Positions 1-7,298 of a stretch of DNA of 64,000 nt are shown here, in pieces (position 1 is the stretch's first letter; every line of letters starts with the position of its first letter). The notes under the pieces were generated by a model. The model searched no databases. It was not told the DNA's origin and was given only the letters and a program-made list of their open reading frames with translations. The stretch covers positions 1,984,001-2,048,000 of the forward strand of contig OZ243045.1 of the NCBI GenBank assembly GCA_965212125.1. Reading direction: 5' to 3'. The stretch comes from CAYRJD01 sp965212125 (GTDB taxonomy: Bacteria; Actinomycetota; Acidimicrobiia; Acidimicrobiales; Poriferisodalaceae). A program made the translations under genes and the position numbers.

Positions 1-1
1 C

Positions 2-346
2 CTGTGGTCGTTGCTTTGCGGCAAGCCGCAGCTGGTCGTCATTGATGCAGGTCGTGGGGGAGCGGCGATCGACCTGGTTGACGATCAGAGCGTGCGCAAG
101 GTGATGGTGGTTACCGCCTGCTACAGCGCCGTGTATCAGGCCGCCCGTTTGGAGAACCGGGTTGATGAGATGGTCGTGATCTCTGACGCCACGCGTGCGC
201 TAACAGTTGCCGATGTTGAAGGCGGGGTGGGGCGTCCGGCTGGCGCGGCGATTGCGATGGACCCCGCGATCGCCCGCTGGGGTGACGCCGGGCTGTTGCT
301 TGACAAGTCGTATCGTCTTTCTAAACCGCTCGACCAGCTGCTGTGA
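2..346 (+). CDS. C-terminal part of Ssd/CpaE-like protein (partial)
   Basis: The reading frame is open to the left edge, so only the last ~114 residues are present. They resemble the C-terminus of the MinD/ParA-fold proteins (CpaE, actinobacterial Ssd) that precede tadA in Tad pilus loci. Visible pieces are a VVIDAGRG strand, an RVDEMVVISDATRALTVADVE stretch and a final DPAIARWGDAGLLL helix. In the family this protein is thought to place the pilus machine at the membrane or septum. The tadA start lies 13 bp after the stop, so the two are probably cotranscribed. The identification rests mostly on position and the C-terminal pattern, because the N-terminal ATP-binding part is outside the window. 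Confidence 0.6.
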   Translation: MWSLLCGKPQLVVIDAGRGGAAIDLVDDQSVRKVMVVTACYSAVYQAARLENRVDEMVVISDATRALTVADVEGGVGRPAGAAIAMDPAIARWGDAGLLLDKSYRLSKPLDQLL

Positions 347-359
347 GGGGCGGGCTGTT

Positions 360-1508
360 GTGAAGGGCCAAGTGCGCCCGGCCAGATCGGTTCGCCAAGA
401 CCGCGACCTGTCTTTGGTGGAGTCGGTTCACGAGAGCTTCTTGCCCGGCGCGGCGCCCGCGCAGGCTGAGTCATCGCAGGCTGGGTCATCGCAGGCTGAG
501 TCATCGCAGGCTGGGTCATCACAGCCGCCGCAAGCTGCACCTCCGCAAGCAGCGCCGCCGCGCAAGGTCGCTGCGGCCGTGGAAGAAGCAGCCCCGCTGT
601 TGGGTCGTGCGAACGCAGCGGAGGTGGTGTCCGAAGTGCTGGCACGCCTGAGCGGAACCGGTCCCTTGGCGCAGCTGTGGGATGACGAATCAATCACCGA
701 AATCATGATCAACGGCGCCGGTCCGGTGAGCATTGAACGCGCCGGCGCGCTAACCGAAATCGGGCGCGTCAGCCAAACCGAAGTTGAACGCTTGGTGGAG
801 TACCTGCTGGGTCCTACCGGCCGGCGAGCGGACCGCCTTAGCCCGATCGTTGACGTGCGATTAGATGACCGCACTCGCTGCAATATTGCCGTCGCTCCGG
901 TAGCGGTGGACGGCCCGTACATCACATTGCGGCGCTTCCCGTCAGCGGCACGCAAATTGTGCGAGATGGCCAGCCCCGCGGTTGAGGCGCATCTGCTGGC
1001 GCTGCTAAATGCAGGGGCGAACTTGCTGGTGTTCGGACCAACCAGCACCGGCAAGACGTCTCTGTTGGCGAGCTTGTTAGCCGCCGTTCCTACTTGCGAG
1101 CGCATCGTGATGGTGGAGGAGGCCGCCGAGCTGCCGCGGCTGCATTCCAATGTGATCCGTCTGGAAGGGCAGCCGGCAAACATTGACGGCAAGGGCGGAG
1201 TGCCGATGTCGCGGCTGGTTGTGAGCGCGCTGCGAATGCGCCCCGATCGCATCGTGGTGGGGGAGGTTCGCGGCGCGGAGGCGGCCGATTTGTTGCAAGC
1301 GCTAACCACCGGCCATCGGGGATCGCTCAGCACGATTCACGCCAACAGCGGCGAGCACGCGTTGTGGCGGCTAGAGCAGCTAGCGCGCCGAGGTGGAACA
1401 ACCGGCGATGTCGGGTCGCACATTCGTTCGGTAGTTGATGCGCTGGTGCATATGACCAAGGTCGCGGGCGGCTCCCGCCAGGTGGCCGAAGTGCTGGAAG
1501 TGTCTTAG
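360..1508 (+). CDS. tadA: TadA/CpaF-type secretion ATPase
   Basis: About 382 residues. This is the hexameric ATPase that powers assembly of Flp/Tad pili at the inner membrane face. Walker A is GPTSTGKT (about residues 225-232) and the Walker B region reads RIVVGEVRGAEA (about 297); the arginine-rich and His-box regions between them fit the CpaF family. I chose GTG at 360 because a GAGGGG Shine-Dalgarno lies 9 nt upstream; the frame extends further upstream but over the preceding gene. Residues ~35-55 are a Ser/Gln/Ala linker made by four 15-bp repeats. The gene ends in TAG inside the first unit of a 17-bp triplicated junction leading to tadB. Confidence 0.92.
   Translation: MKGQVRPARSVRQDRDLSLVESVHESFLPGAAPAQAESSQAGSSQAESSQAGSSQPPQAAPPQAAPPRKVAAAVEEAAPLLGRANAAEVVSEVLARLSGTGPLAQLWDDESITEIMINGAGPVSIERAGALTEIGRVSQTEVERLVEYLLGPTGRRADRLSPIVDVRLDDRTRCNIAVAPVAVDGPYITLRRFPSAARKLCEMASPAVEAHLLALLNAGANLLVFGPTSTGKTSLLASLLAAVPTCERIVMVEEAAELPRLHSNVIRLEGQPANIDGKGGVPMSRLVVSALRMRPDRIVVGEVRGAEAADLLQALTTGHRGSLSTIHANSGEHALWRLEQLARRGGTTGDVGSHIRSVVDALVHMTKVAGGSRQVAEVLEVS
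461..520 (+). repeat. 4 x 15-bp in-frame tandem repeat in tadA
   Basis: Four perfect-length 15-bp units (GCAGGCTGAGTCATC) alternate A and G at one position, so the array is also two copies of a 30-bp unit. It encodes the linker AESSQAGSSQ twice and keeps the tadA frame. Confidence 0.95.
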
Positions 1509-1549
1509 TGGTGGGAGTGTCTTAGTGGTGGGAGTGTCTTAGTGGTGCC
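1499..1549 (+). repeat. 3 x 17-bp repeat carrying the tadA stop / tadB start
   Basis: The unit AGTGTCTTAGTGGTGGG occurs at 1499, 1516 and 1533 (the last ends CC). Each copy contains TAGTGGTG, a stop overlapping GTG codons. The tadA stop lies in copy 1 and the tadB GTG in copy 3. It looks as if an overlapping stop-start junction was triplicated, separating two formerly overlapping genes by 34 bp. Confidence 0.95.
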
Positions 1550-2243
1550 GCTTGTGGTGCTGGCAATATTTTTCTGTGGTGCGGTGGCATCGCCGAGATG
1601 TCGCAGCCGCGTCGCGGGCTGGCTCGCAAGGCGTCGCGCACATCGTCAGGCACGGTTGCGGGCTGGCTTCATCGGCGAATATTGCGCCGACATAGCGCGG
1701 CGTCTTTACGCGGGAGAAACGCTGCTGCAGTCCATGACGGCACGGGCTGTGTCATCACGAGCTGTGTCGGCACGGGTTATGGCGACACCGCGCCGCAGCG
1801 GCAAATCCGTCAGCGCTCTGAACGAGCCGGTGCGCCAGCTACTAGACGAACACAACCGGGGAGTCACCTTGGCGCGCGCCACCGCCCGTTGGGCTGAGCG
1901 TGACGCCACCGAAGAGACCGCTCTGCTCAGCACCGCGGTGGGGTTGGCTTCGCAGCAGACCGGCGCGGTTCCCGCTTTGTTTGATCATGTTGCGCGCACC
2001 CTCAACACCAAAAAAGAACTGCTGGCCGAGGCCCACGTGCAAGTAGCCCAAGCCCGTGCGTCTATCTGGGTGGTGGCGGCACTGCCGTGGTCCATCGCCG
2101 TGGTGCTGATTGCCGAGGGCGGCGCGGCTTCTCAAGTGTTGCTTGGCACGACTTTGGGTCGGCTGTGCATTTTCTTTGCAGTGGTGTTGGAGCTGACGGG
2201 CATTGCTTGGATGCGGTGGCTGATTACCAGGGCGGTGCCATGA
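1542..2243 (+). CDS. tadB: TadB-like type II secretion F-domain protein
   Basis: 233 residues. An inner-membrane platform protein of the Tad pilus, with one N-terminal hydrophobic segment, a cytoplasmic F-domain stretch (about 85-150: HNRGVTLARATARWAERDATEE then LASQQTGAVPALFDHVARTL) and two C-terminal membrane segments. It is shorter than typical TadB (~280-320 residues). The GTG start at 1542 lies in the third unit of a triplicated junction; the second GTG at 1545 is equally possible. A second 15-bp repeat series (about 1739-1783) encodes an ARAVSSRAVSARV linker. The stop overlaps the tadC start as ATGA, indicating translational coupling. Confidence 0.8.
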   Translation: MVPLVVLAIFFCGAVASPRCRSRVAGWLARRRAHRQARLRAGFIGEYCADIARRLYAGETLLQSMTARAVSSRAVSARVMATPRRSGKSVSALNEPVRQLLDEHNRGVTLARATARWAERDATEETALLSTAVGLASQQTGAVPALFDHVARTLNTKKELLAEAHVQVAQARASIWVVAALPWSIAVVLIAEGGAASQVLLGTTLGRLCIFFAVVLELTGIAWMRWLITRAVP

Positions 2244-2806
2244 GCGCCGCCGCAGGGCTGCTAGCCGGTACCGCGCTTGGCTGCATCGGTTGGTTCACGC
2301 GCCCCAACCTCGCCCGGCGCCGAGCTGTAAATAATTTGGCGGCGGCTGATAACGCTGCGGCAACCTCTGCCGCCGTGCCCACTGCGCTCAGTCTCAGCAC
2401 CTTTGTCGACATAGTTATGGTCGGTGTGTCGTCCGGCTTGTCGGTCATGGCTGCTTTGCGGCTAGCTGCGCGCGAAGGGCCGCAACCCTTAGGGCAGCAT
2501 CTTGAAGAGCTGCTTGAACATGACGAGCTATCGCTGGCCGATGCCCTAGATGAGTTCGGTCGCCTCTGCGGACCACGCGCCAGCCCGTTCATAGAGGCGC
2601 TGGCTTCTTCCATTCGCTACGGCATTCCGCTGGTGCCATCCCTAGAACGCATCCAACAAGATCTGCGCAACCAGACCCGTCGTGGCATAGAAAAACGTGT
2701 TCGCCAACTACCGGTGCGGATGTTGTTTCCGTTGGTCTTTTGTGTGCTGCCCGCTCTTGGCCTGGTGGGTGTGGTGCCGGTTTTGGTCGCCGCTTTTCGG
2801 TTGTGA
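2240..2806 (+). CDS. tadC: TadC-like type II secretion F-domain protein
   Basis: 188 residues from ATG 2240, which overlaps the tadB stop. It contains an F-domain (about 55-150) with SSGLSVMAALRLAAREGP and a conserved RYGIPLVPSLERIQQDLRNQTRRGIEKRVRQLPVRM-like stretch, ending in one strong membrane helix (FPLVFCVLPALGLVGVVPVLV). It is the usual partner of TadB in the pilus platform. The order TadA-TadB-TadC-DUF4244-TadE is the same as in mycobacterial loci such as Rv3659c-Rv3655c. Longer upstream starts would run deep into tadB and are rejected. Confidence 0.85.
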   Translation: MSAAAGLLAGTALGCIGWFTRPNLARRRAVNNLAAADNAAATSAAVPTALSLSTFVDIVMVGVSSGLSVMAALRLAAREGPQPLGQHLEELLEHDELSLADALDEFGRLCGPRASPFIEALASSIRYGIPLVPSLERIQQDLRNQTRRGIEKRVRQLPVRMLFPLVFCVLPALGLVGVVPVLVAAFRL

Positions 2807-2885
2807 GCTGGTCGGCTCCCAGAGTTCGGGTGCGCCCGGTTCAACGCTTCCTACTTCATTTCATTGCTTAGACAGGGATATCACT

Positions 2886-3062
2886 GTGAATACAAACCAT
2901 CAAGTCAAATCTGAACACGGGCAGACCACCGCTGAGTACGCGCTGCTGACCGGCGCCGTTGCGTTGCTGATAGCCGCAGTAGCGACGTGGGCTGCCAGCA
3001 CCGGCAAGATTGGCCGCTTGCTAGATGTGATTTTCAACCAACTGGTCAACGTAGTTACCTAG
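2886..3062 (+). CDS. DUF4244 Flp-type pilin
   Basis: 58 residues from GTG 2886. A short polar N-terminus is followed by GQTTAEYALLTGAVALLIAAVATWA, the class III signal/pilin pattern: a Gly-Gln site and a Glu five residues later, then one hydrophobic helix. This is the DUF4244 pilin found between TadC and TadE in actinobacterial loci and is the likely major Flp subunit, cleaved by a TadV-type prepilin peptidase not seen in this window. The reading frame runs further upstream, but only the pilin part is coherent. It lies 79 bp after tadC. Confidence 0.85.
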   Translation: MNTNHQVKSEHGQTTAEYALLTGAVALLIAAVATWAASTGKIGRLLDVIFNQLVNVVT

Positions 3063-3128
3063 CCGCAGTTACTTGGCCGCAGTTACCCAGTCGCAGCTAC
3101 CCGGCCACCACGTGAAGCGCAACCAGCC

Positions 3129-3497
3129 ATGAAGCGCAACCAACACGGCCAAGCCACCGTTGAGTTCGCTTTGATCTTGCCCTTCTTGGTCACGCTGATG
3201 TTGTGCATAGTGCAGGTGGCGTTGGTTGCCCGTGACGCAGTGCTGGTTTCGCACGCAGCCCGCGTAGGGGCGCGCGCCGCCGCAGTTGAATCGAACGAAT
3301 CGCTAGTTGAGGACGCGGTGCGATCGTCCGTGTCGCTGCTGGATTCCCGCTTGGAGGTGTCGCAGACCATTGAGGATGGGTTGGTGCGTGTAACGGTGAG
3401 CTATCGCAGCCCAACCGAAGTTCCGCTGGCGGGCTCATTTGTGGGGGATGTGAACCTAAGCGAAACGGTTGCGATGTGGGACGAGCGAGCGGGCTGA
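3129..3497 (+). CDS. tadE: TadE-like minor pilin
   Basis: 122 residues. It starts MKRNQHGQATVEFALILPFLVTL, the TadE motif: Gly-Gln then Val-Glu-Phe inside a type IV pilin-like signal helix. The C-terminal part is a small extracellular beta domain. TadE-family pseudopilins are needed for Flp fibre formation in characterised systems. No TadF, TadG or prepilin peptidase follows, so the locus is minimal here. The spacer before it (3063-3128) consists of imperfect CCGCAGTTAC repeats. Confidence 0.88.
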   Translation: MKRNQHGQATVEFALILPFLVTLMLCIVQVALVARDAVLVSHAARVGARAAAVESNESLVEDAVRSSVSLLDSRLEVSQTIEDGLVRVTVSYRSPTEVPLAGSFVGDVNLSETVAMWDERAG

Positions 3498-3543
3498 TTG
3501 GTGGGCTGAGCGCTCCTGATCGGCCAACCGAATCAAGTTGGAC

Positions 3544-3573
3544 TTGCAAAATGTCCCAGCGTGCAGTAATAAT
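3544..3573 (+). promoter_or_regulatory. Possible promoter of whiB (3665)
   Basis: TTGCAA (3544-3549) and TAATAAT (3567-3573) are separated by 17 bp in a 167-bp intergenic stretch upstream of the whiB-like gene. The spacing suits a housekeeping sigma factor. Sequence evidence only. Confidence 0.35.
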
Positions 3574-3664
3574 GTCCAAAACCACATGCATGTAGTTTCA
3601 TTGATGTGGTTTGCACGGCCCGGTCGTGCAGCACAGCCAACACGAAAAGGTAGGAACAGCCGCT

Positions 3665-3958
3665 ATGGCATTTATTGAGGAGATCGCGGACCCAACGGAG
3701 TCCCAAAAAGAACAGTGGTGGGATTTAGCCAACTGCCTAGGCGTTGAGCCGAACCTGTTTTACCCAGAGCGCGGTGCCAGCACCCGCGAAGCCAAAGAGG
3801 TGTGCCGCGGCTGCGCCGTGCGCGATAACTGCTTGGAATACGCAATCGACAATGGCGAGAAGTTCGGCATCTGGGGTGGGCTTAGCGAGCGCGAGCGGCG
3901 GCGGGTGCGCCGGCAACGTCAAGTCGCCTTGCGCGCAGCCGCAGCCATATCCGCCTGA
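3665..3958 (+). CDS. WhiB-family Fe-S transcription factor
   Basis: 97 residues from ATG 3665, with an AGGTAGGA ribosome site upstream. It has the four [4Fe-4S] cysteines of the WhiB family at C24, C47, C50 and C56 (CRGC pair plus DNC), the turn GIWGG at 68-72 and a basic Arg-rich tail (SERERRRVRRQRQ) for DNA binding. WhiB proteins are redox- or NO-responsive regulators that bind the housekeeping sigma factor and are specific to Actinobacteria and their phages. Which WhiB subfamily it belongs to cannot be settled by eye. The frame continues upstream to 3611, but with no better ribosome site. Confidence 0.93.
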   Translation: MAFIEEIADPTESQKEQWWDLANCLGVEPNLFYPERGASTREAKEVCRGCAVRDNCLEYAIDNGEKFGIWGGLSERERRRVRRQRQVALRAAAAISA

Positions 3959-4040
3959 GCTAGTCGAAGTGGCCAGCCGAACTAGCTACCTAACGGCCGC
4001 GACTGCCAGATAGCCCCACGCGCGATGTAGCGTTGTAGGT

Positions 4041-4265
4041 ATGGCAGTGAGTCTCGGAGCACCAGAACTGATAATCATTTTGGTGATCGTTCTGCTTTTG
4101 TTCGGCGGAGCTAAGTTGCCCTCGCTAGCGAGATCGCTTGGGAAGGCTCAGCGAGAGTTTCGTGAGGGCGTCAACGACAAGGACGATCCGGCCGCTGATT
4201 CAGCCGAAGCCGGAGACGACGCTGACGCAGGCTCGGACAAGCCGACCGCAACCAGCAGCAGCTAA
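4041..4265 (+). CDS. tatA: Twin-arginine translocase subunit TatA
   Basis: 74 residues. One N-terminal membrane helix (ELIIILVIVLLLFGG) is followed by the FGGAKLPSLARSLGKAQREF amphipathic helix typical of TatA/TatE, and by an acidic low-complexity tail (about 48-74). TatA oligomers form the conduit for folded proteins with twin-arginine signals. The gene stands alone between two whiB genes; tatC is not in the window. The start is ATG 4041 without a strong ribosome site. Confidence 0.92.
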   Translation: MAVSLGAPELIIILVIVLLLFGGAKLPSLARSLGKAQREFREGVNDKDDPAADSAEAGDDADAGSDKPTATSSS

Positions 4266-4286
4266 CCGCCGTCGCTGGGCACTTTC

Positions 4287-4670
4287 CTAAGCGCTCTTTG
4301 GGAGCGTTGACCGAACGGGCTGGCGCGAGTTGTTCCGTGCGCGGCGCCTGGCACTGAGAATGCGTCGCCGCTGCCGCTCCGAAGCACCGCCCCACACTCC
4401 GTGGCTTATGTGATTGGTCAACGCGTACTCCAGGCATTCGCTAGCCACCGGACAGCCTTCGCAAATGCGTTGCGCCTCAATCACACCGATGCCGTCGTGC
4501 GGAAAGAACACCGACGGGTGGCAGTCCGAGCAGTTGCCGTTTGCCATCCAACTTGTCGGAAGCAGCTCGGTATCGAACAGGCTGCCAGCAGCCATATCGC
4601 CCTGACGGCCGCCCCGCTCAACCGTGTCTTTGCCTGCTTGGTCAATGCTGAAGATTCCGTTGTTAGTCAT
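4287..4670 (-). CDS. Second WhiB-family transcription factor
   Basis: 127 residues read on the minus strand from ATG 4670. Cluster cysteines are C47, C70, C73 and C79, with an extra C50; GVWGG and SERQRRRILSARRRAR form the C-terminal turn and basic region. An AGGAAAG ribosome site is about 12 nt upstream. The N-terminal ~40 residues lie outside the usual WhiB core, so a start at M26 or M42 is possible. It points away from the pst operon and shares a 315-bp upstream region with it. Confidence 0.9.
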   Translation of the reverse strand: MTNNGIFSIDQAGKDTVERGGRQGDMAAGSLFDTELLPTSWMANGNCSDCHPSVFFPHDGIGVIEAQRICEGCPVASECLEYALTNHISHGVWGGASERQRRRILSARRRARNNSRQPVRSTLPKSA

Positions 4671-4985
4671 TAGCTGCTCGCTTTCCTGTTACTACTAATA
4701 ACGCTTTATCTGCCTCCTTGGTTCCGAAATTTCCTGTTTCTAATCAAAGTCTCATAATCCAAAAATCCCGTAAAAACGCCACCCGCCGAAACCACATTTC
4801 CAAGCACCGCTTTTGCTAGGCTCACGACCCGTGAAGTTGGTTGCGCCGCTCAGCCCATTCGTTGCGCCGCGTTGATTGCCACCCACTGACAAGTTGGCAA
4901 CCCGATACCGCTCTAGCTAAGCCAACAGCCTGGATTGATTTGTTACTTCTGGCTGTCCGTGCGCTGAACTACCTAAGGATTTTTG
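4671..4985. other. Divergent intergenic region between whiB and the phosphate operon
   Basis: About 315 bp without a coding region. The half next to whiB (4690-4800) is clearly AT-rich and probably holds the whiB promoter; the half next to 4986 contains weak promoter-like TTGATT motifs and an AAGGA ribosome site (about 4976-4980). I see no clear pho box, tRNA or stable hairpin. Confidence 0.5.
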
Positions 4986-5273
4986 ATGTCTGATTTTGAG
5001 CAAGAAACCGAAGAGCGGCCTCCACCCGAGGTGGGTGTGCGGGTCGTGTATCAAGGCCCGGTCGCGCCGCATTGGGAAATTGAAGCCCTTTATGGCGACG
5101 ATGCCGCAGTAGACGACTTCCGCCGGCGCACGCTGGCGCGCCTACAGCTCCTCCCGCCGCATGACCCTCAGTTCGGCCGCAACCAGGCACGCGTAGAGCG
5201 CGATGCCGAGCGCGACAACTACGAACTTCGCTGGGACCTTGGCATTTCGGACGACTCAGAAGATGACGACTAG
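4986..5273 (+). CDS. Small acidic protein of unknown function upstream of pstS
   Basis: 95 residues from ATG 4986 with an AAGGA site 6-10 nt upstream. The protein is soluble and acidic with no membrane segment. It begins with a Glu/Pro-rich stretch, has a compact middle (VRVVYQGPVAPHWEIEALYGD) and ends in an acidic tail (SDDSEDDD). I do not recognise a family. Its last 11 bp overlap the pstS start, so it is translationally tied to the phosphate operon and may play an accessory role there; that is inference from position. Confidence 0.65.
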   Translation: MSDFEQETEERPPPEVGVRVVYQGPVAPHWEIEALYGDDAAVDDFRRRTLARLQLLPPHDPQFGRNQARVERDAERDNYELRWDLGISDDSEDDD

Positions 5274-6288
5274 CAGAGCCACCAAATTACTGGCCGTACT
5301 TGCCGCGCTAGCGCTGATAGCCGCAGCCTGCGGAGGCGGCTCCGACTCCGACGACACGAATTCAGTCGGCGGGTCGCTTGAGATCACCGGATCGTCCACG
5401 GTTGAACCGATCTCGAACCTGCAAGCCGAAGCCTTCGGTGCCGATAACCCGAGCGTGGCAATTGCGGTTGCCGGCCCTGGTTCGGGCGACGGGCACAGAG
5501 CGGCCTGCGCCGGTGCCGTTCCCATCTGGAATAGCTCCCGGCAAATCAGGCAGATTGAAATCGACTGCCTAACCGACGCGGGCATTGAGTTCATTGAGCT
5601 GCGAGTCGGCATTGACGGAATCTCAGTGATTACATCGATCGACAACGACACGGTGAGTTGCGTGGGATTCGCCGACCTCTACAGCTTGGTTGGCGTTGAA
5701 TCGACGGGCTTCGCCGACTGGACCGACGCCAATGACCTCAACGCCGAGCTAGGCGGCCGCGGCCCGTTCACCGGCGAGACCTTGGACATATTTGCGCCCG
5801 GTGAAGAGTCCGGCACGTTTGACAGCTTCATTGAAATCGCCTTAGAGAACGTTTGGGAAGGTCGGGTTGAGCAAGGGCTGGCCGACCCCAACTTTGCGGT
5901 GCGCCCCGACTATCAGGCGGCGGCTAACGACAACGTGATCATCGATGGCATCGCCGGCAACCTGCACAGCCTCGGCTGGGTTGGTTTCGCCTTCGCCGAC
6001 GCCAACCGTGATCGCATCAAGCTGCTAGAGGTTGAGGGCGACAACGGCTGCGTGGCACCCACGCCGGAAACCATCGCCTCAGCGGAATTTCCAATCAGTC
6101 GCTTCTTATACACCTATATAGACGTCGCCCAGGCCGACGACCCGGCCGTGTCTGCGTTTGTTGATTTCATGCTCAGCGATGCGGGCCAGGAGTTTGTGGT
6201 TGAGGCAGGCTATGTAAATGTGGCGTCGGCGGATCTTGAAAAGTCGCGCAGCAATTGGAACAACCGAACGGCCGGCAGCAACTTCTAG
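5263..6288 (+). CDS. pstS: Phosphate ABC transporter substrate-binding lipoprotein
   Basis: About 341 residues from ATG 5263. The N-terminus is a lipoprotein signal (LLAVLAALALIAAAC, Cys near residue 23) followed by a Ser/Asp linker. Phosphate-binding motifs are ITGSSTVEPIS near the start of the mature domain and PGEESGTFDSFIE in the second lobe. It captures phosphate outside the membrane for PstCAB. One oddity is the loop after GPGSGDG, which reads HRAACAG where related proteins as I recall them have a [FT]ER(F/L)CAG-like sequence. The start overlaps the preceding small gene. Confidence 0.92.
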   Translation: MTTSRATKLLAVLAALALIAAACGGGSDSDDTNSVGGSLEITGSSTVEPISNLQAEAFGADNPSVAIAVAGPGSGDGHRAACAGAVPIWNSSRQIRQIEIDCLTDAGIEFIELRVGIDGISVITSIDNDTVSCVGFADLYSLVGVESTGFADWTDANDLNAELGGRGPFTGETLDIFAPGEESGTFDSFIEIALENVWEGRVEQGLADPNFAVRPDYQAAANDNVIIDGIAGNLHSLGWVGFAFADANRDRIKLLEVEGDNGCVAPTPETIASAEFPISRFLYTYIDVAQADDPAVSAFVDFMLSDAGQEFVVEAGYVNVASADLEKSRSNWNNRTAGSNF

Positions 6289-6340
6289 CTGCAACTGCTA
6301 AGGGCTTGATCACAGGTATGCACACAGCCGTAGATGAAAT

Positions 6341-7264
6341 GTGACTCAGGTCTTACAGGTTTCAGACCTTCAAACTGATCCGAAGCGGCAGCGGCGCTCA
6401 AACCTGGCGCGCTGGCTGTTTTTCCTCAGCGCGGGCGTAACCGTGCTTGTCAGCCTGCTCATCATCTGGACGCTTGCGCGCGAGGCCTGGGCGTTCGCCA
6501 GCGAAGTGGCATTTGATCAGCTGAACACCATCGGCTGGTTTCCCCGCCGCGGCTTGTTCGACATCGGCACCTTGCTGCTGAACTCCGTGCAGATCTCAGC
6601 CATCGCCATGCTGGTTGCGATTCCATCCGGGCTGGGTTCGGCGATCTACATATCCGAATACGCCCACCCACGCGTGCGCCGCTGGTTGAAACCCACGCTG
6701 GAGATGCTGGCGAGCGTGCCAAGTGTGGTGCTGGGTCTGTTTGCCATCAGCTTCATCACCCCCACCCTGCTCAGCGCGATCATTCCCGACATCAATTTCT
6801 TTAACAAGCTGGCATCGGGTATCGCCGTCGGCTTGTTGGTGATACCGCTGATCGCATCCATATCCGAAGACGCCTTGCGGGCGGTTCCGCTGTCTTTGCG
6901 TGAAGCGTCGTCAGGCTTAGGGGCGCGCAAGATAACCACGACCATAAAGGTCGTCTTGCCGGCGGCGATCTCCGGGCTAATAGCGGCGGCCATTGTGGGG
7001 TTCAGCCGCGCCATTGGCGAAACGTTGGTGGTGACCATTGCGTCCGGCGGCGGCGACACGTCTTTGTTCAACGCCAATCCACTCGCACCCGGCGGCACCA
7101 TCACCTCCGCCATGGCAGCGCTAGGGCTTGGAACCGACCAAGTGGCGGGCAACAACTTGGCATTCCAGAGCCTGTTCTTTCTGGGGGCGATGCTGTTCAT
7201 CATCACCTTGATCCTCAACATGTTTGGCAACTTGATCGTGCGCCGACTGCAGGAGCGCTACTAA
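6341..7264 (+). CDS. pstC: Phosphate ABC transporter permease PstC
   Basis: 307 residues from GTG 6341. Six membrane segments with the permease loop EASSGLGARKITTTIKVVLPAAISGLIAAAIVGFSRAIGET, the EAA motif that contacts PstB. Length fits PstC. The last codons and TAA lie in the first unit of a 17-bp repeat present three times before pstA. It forms the inner-membrane channel with PstA. Confidence 0.93.
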   Translation: MTQVLQVSDLQTDPKRQRRSNLARWLFFLSAGVTVLVSLLIIWTLAREAWAFASEVAFDQLNTIGWFPRRGLFDIGTLLLNSVQISAIAMLVAIPSGLGSAIYISEYAHPRVRRWLKPTLEMLASVPSVVLGLFAISFITPTLLSAIIPDINFFNKLASGIAVGLLVIPLIASISEDALRAVPLSLREASSGLGARKITTTIKVVLPAAISGLIAAAIVGFSRAIGETLVVTIASGGGDTSLFNANPLAPGGTITSAMAALGLGTDQVAGNNLAFQSLFFLGAMLFIITLILNMFGNLIVRRLQERY

Positions 7265-7298
7265 TGCAGGAGCGCTACTGATGCGGGGGTGCCACTAA
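7248..7298 (+). repeat. 3 x 17-bp repeat carrying the pstC stop / pstA start
   Basis: Units at 7248 (TGCAGGAGCGCTACTAA), 7265 (ending TGA) and 7282 (degenerate, ending TAA). Every unit ends with a stop overlapping the next ATG (TAATG, TGATG, TAATG) and units 1-2 contain a CAGGAG ribosome site. pstC stops in copy 1 and pstA starts at the end of copy 3. This is the same architecture and unit length as the tadA-tadB junction. Confidence 0.95.

Noticed and set aside
428..1333. Long open frame on the minus strand (301 codons) opposite tadA
   Set aside because: It is a shadow of tadA; its Cys/Asp/Pro repeats are the complement of the tadA linker repeat, and no ribosome site or family is visible.
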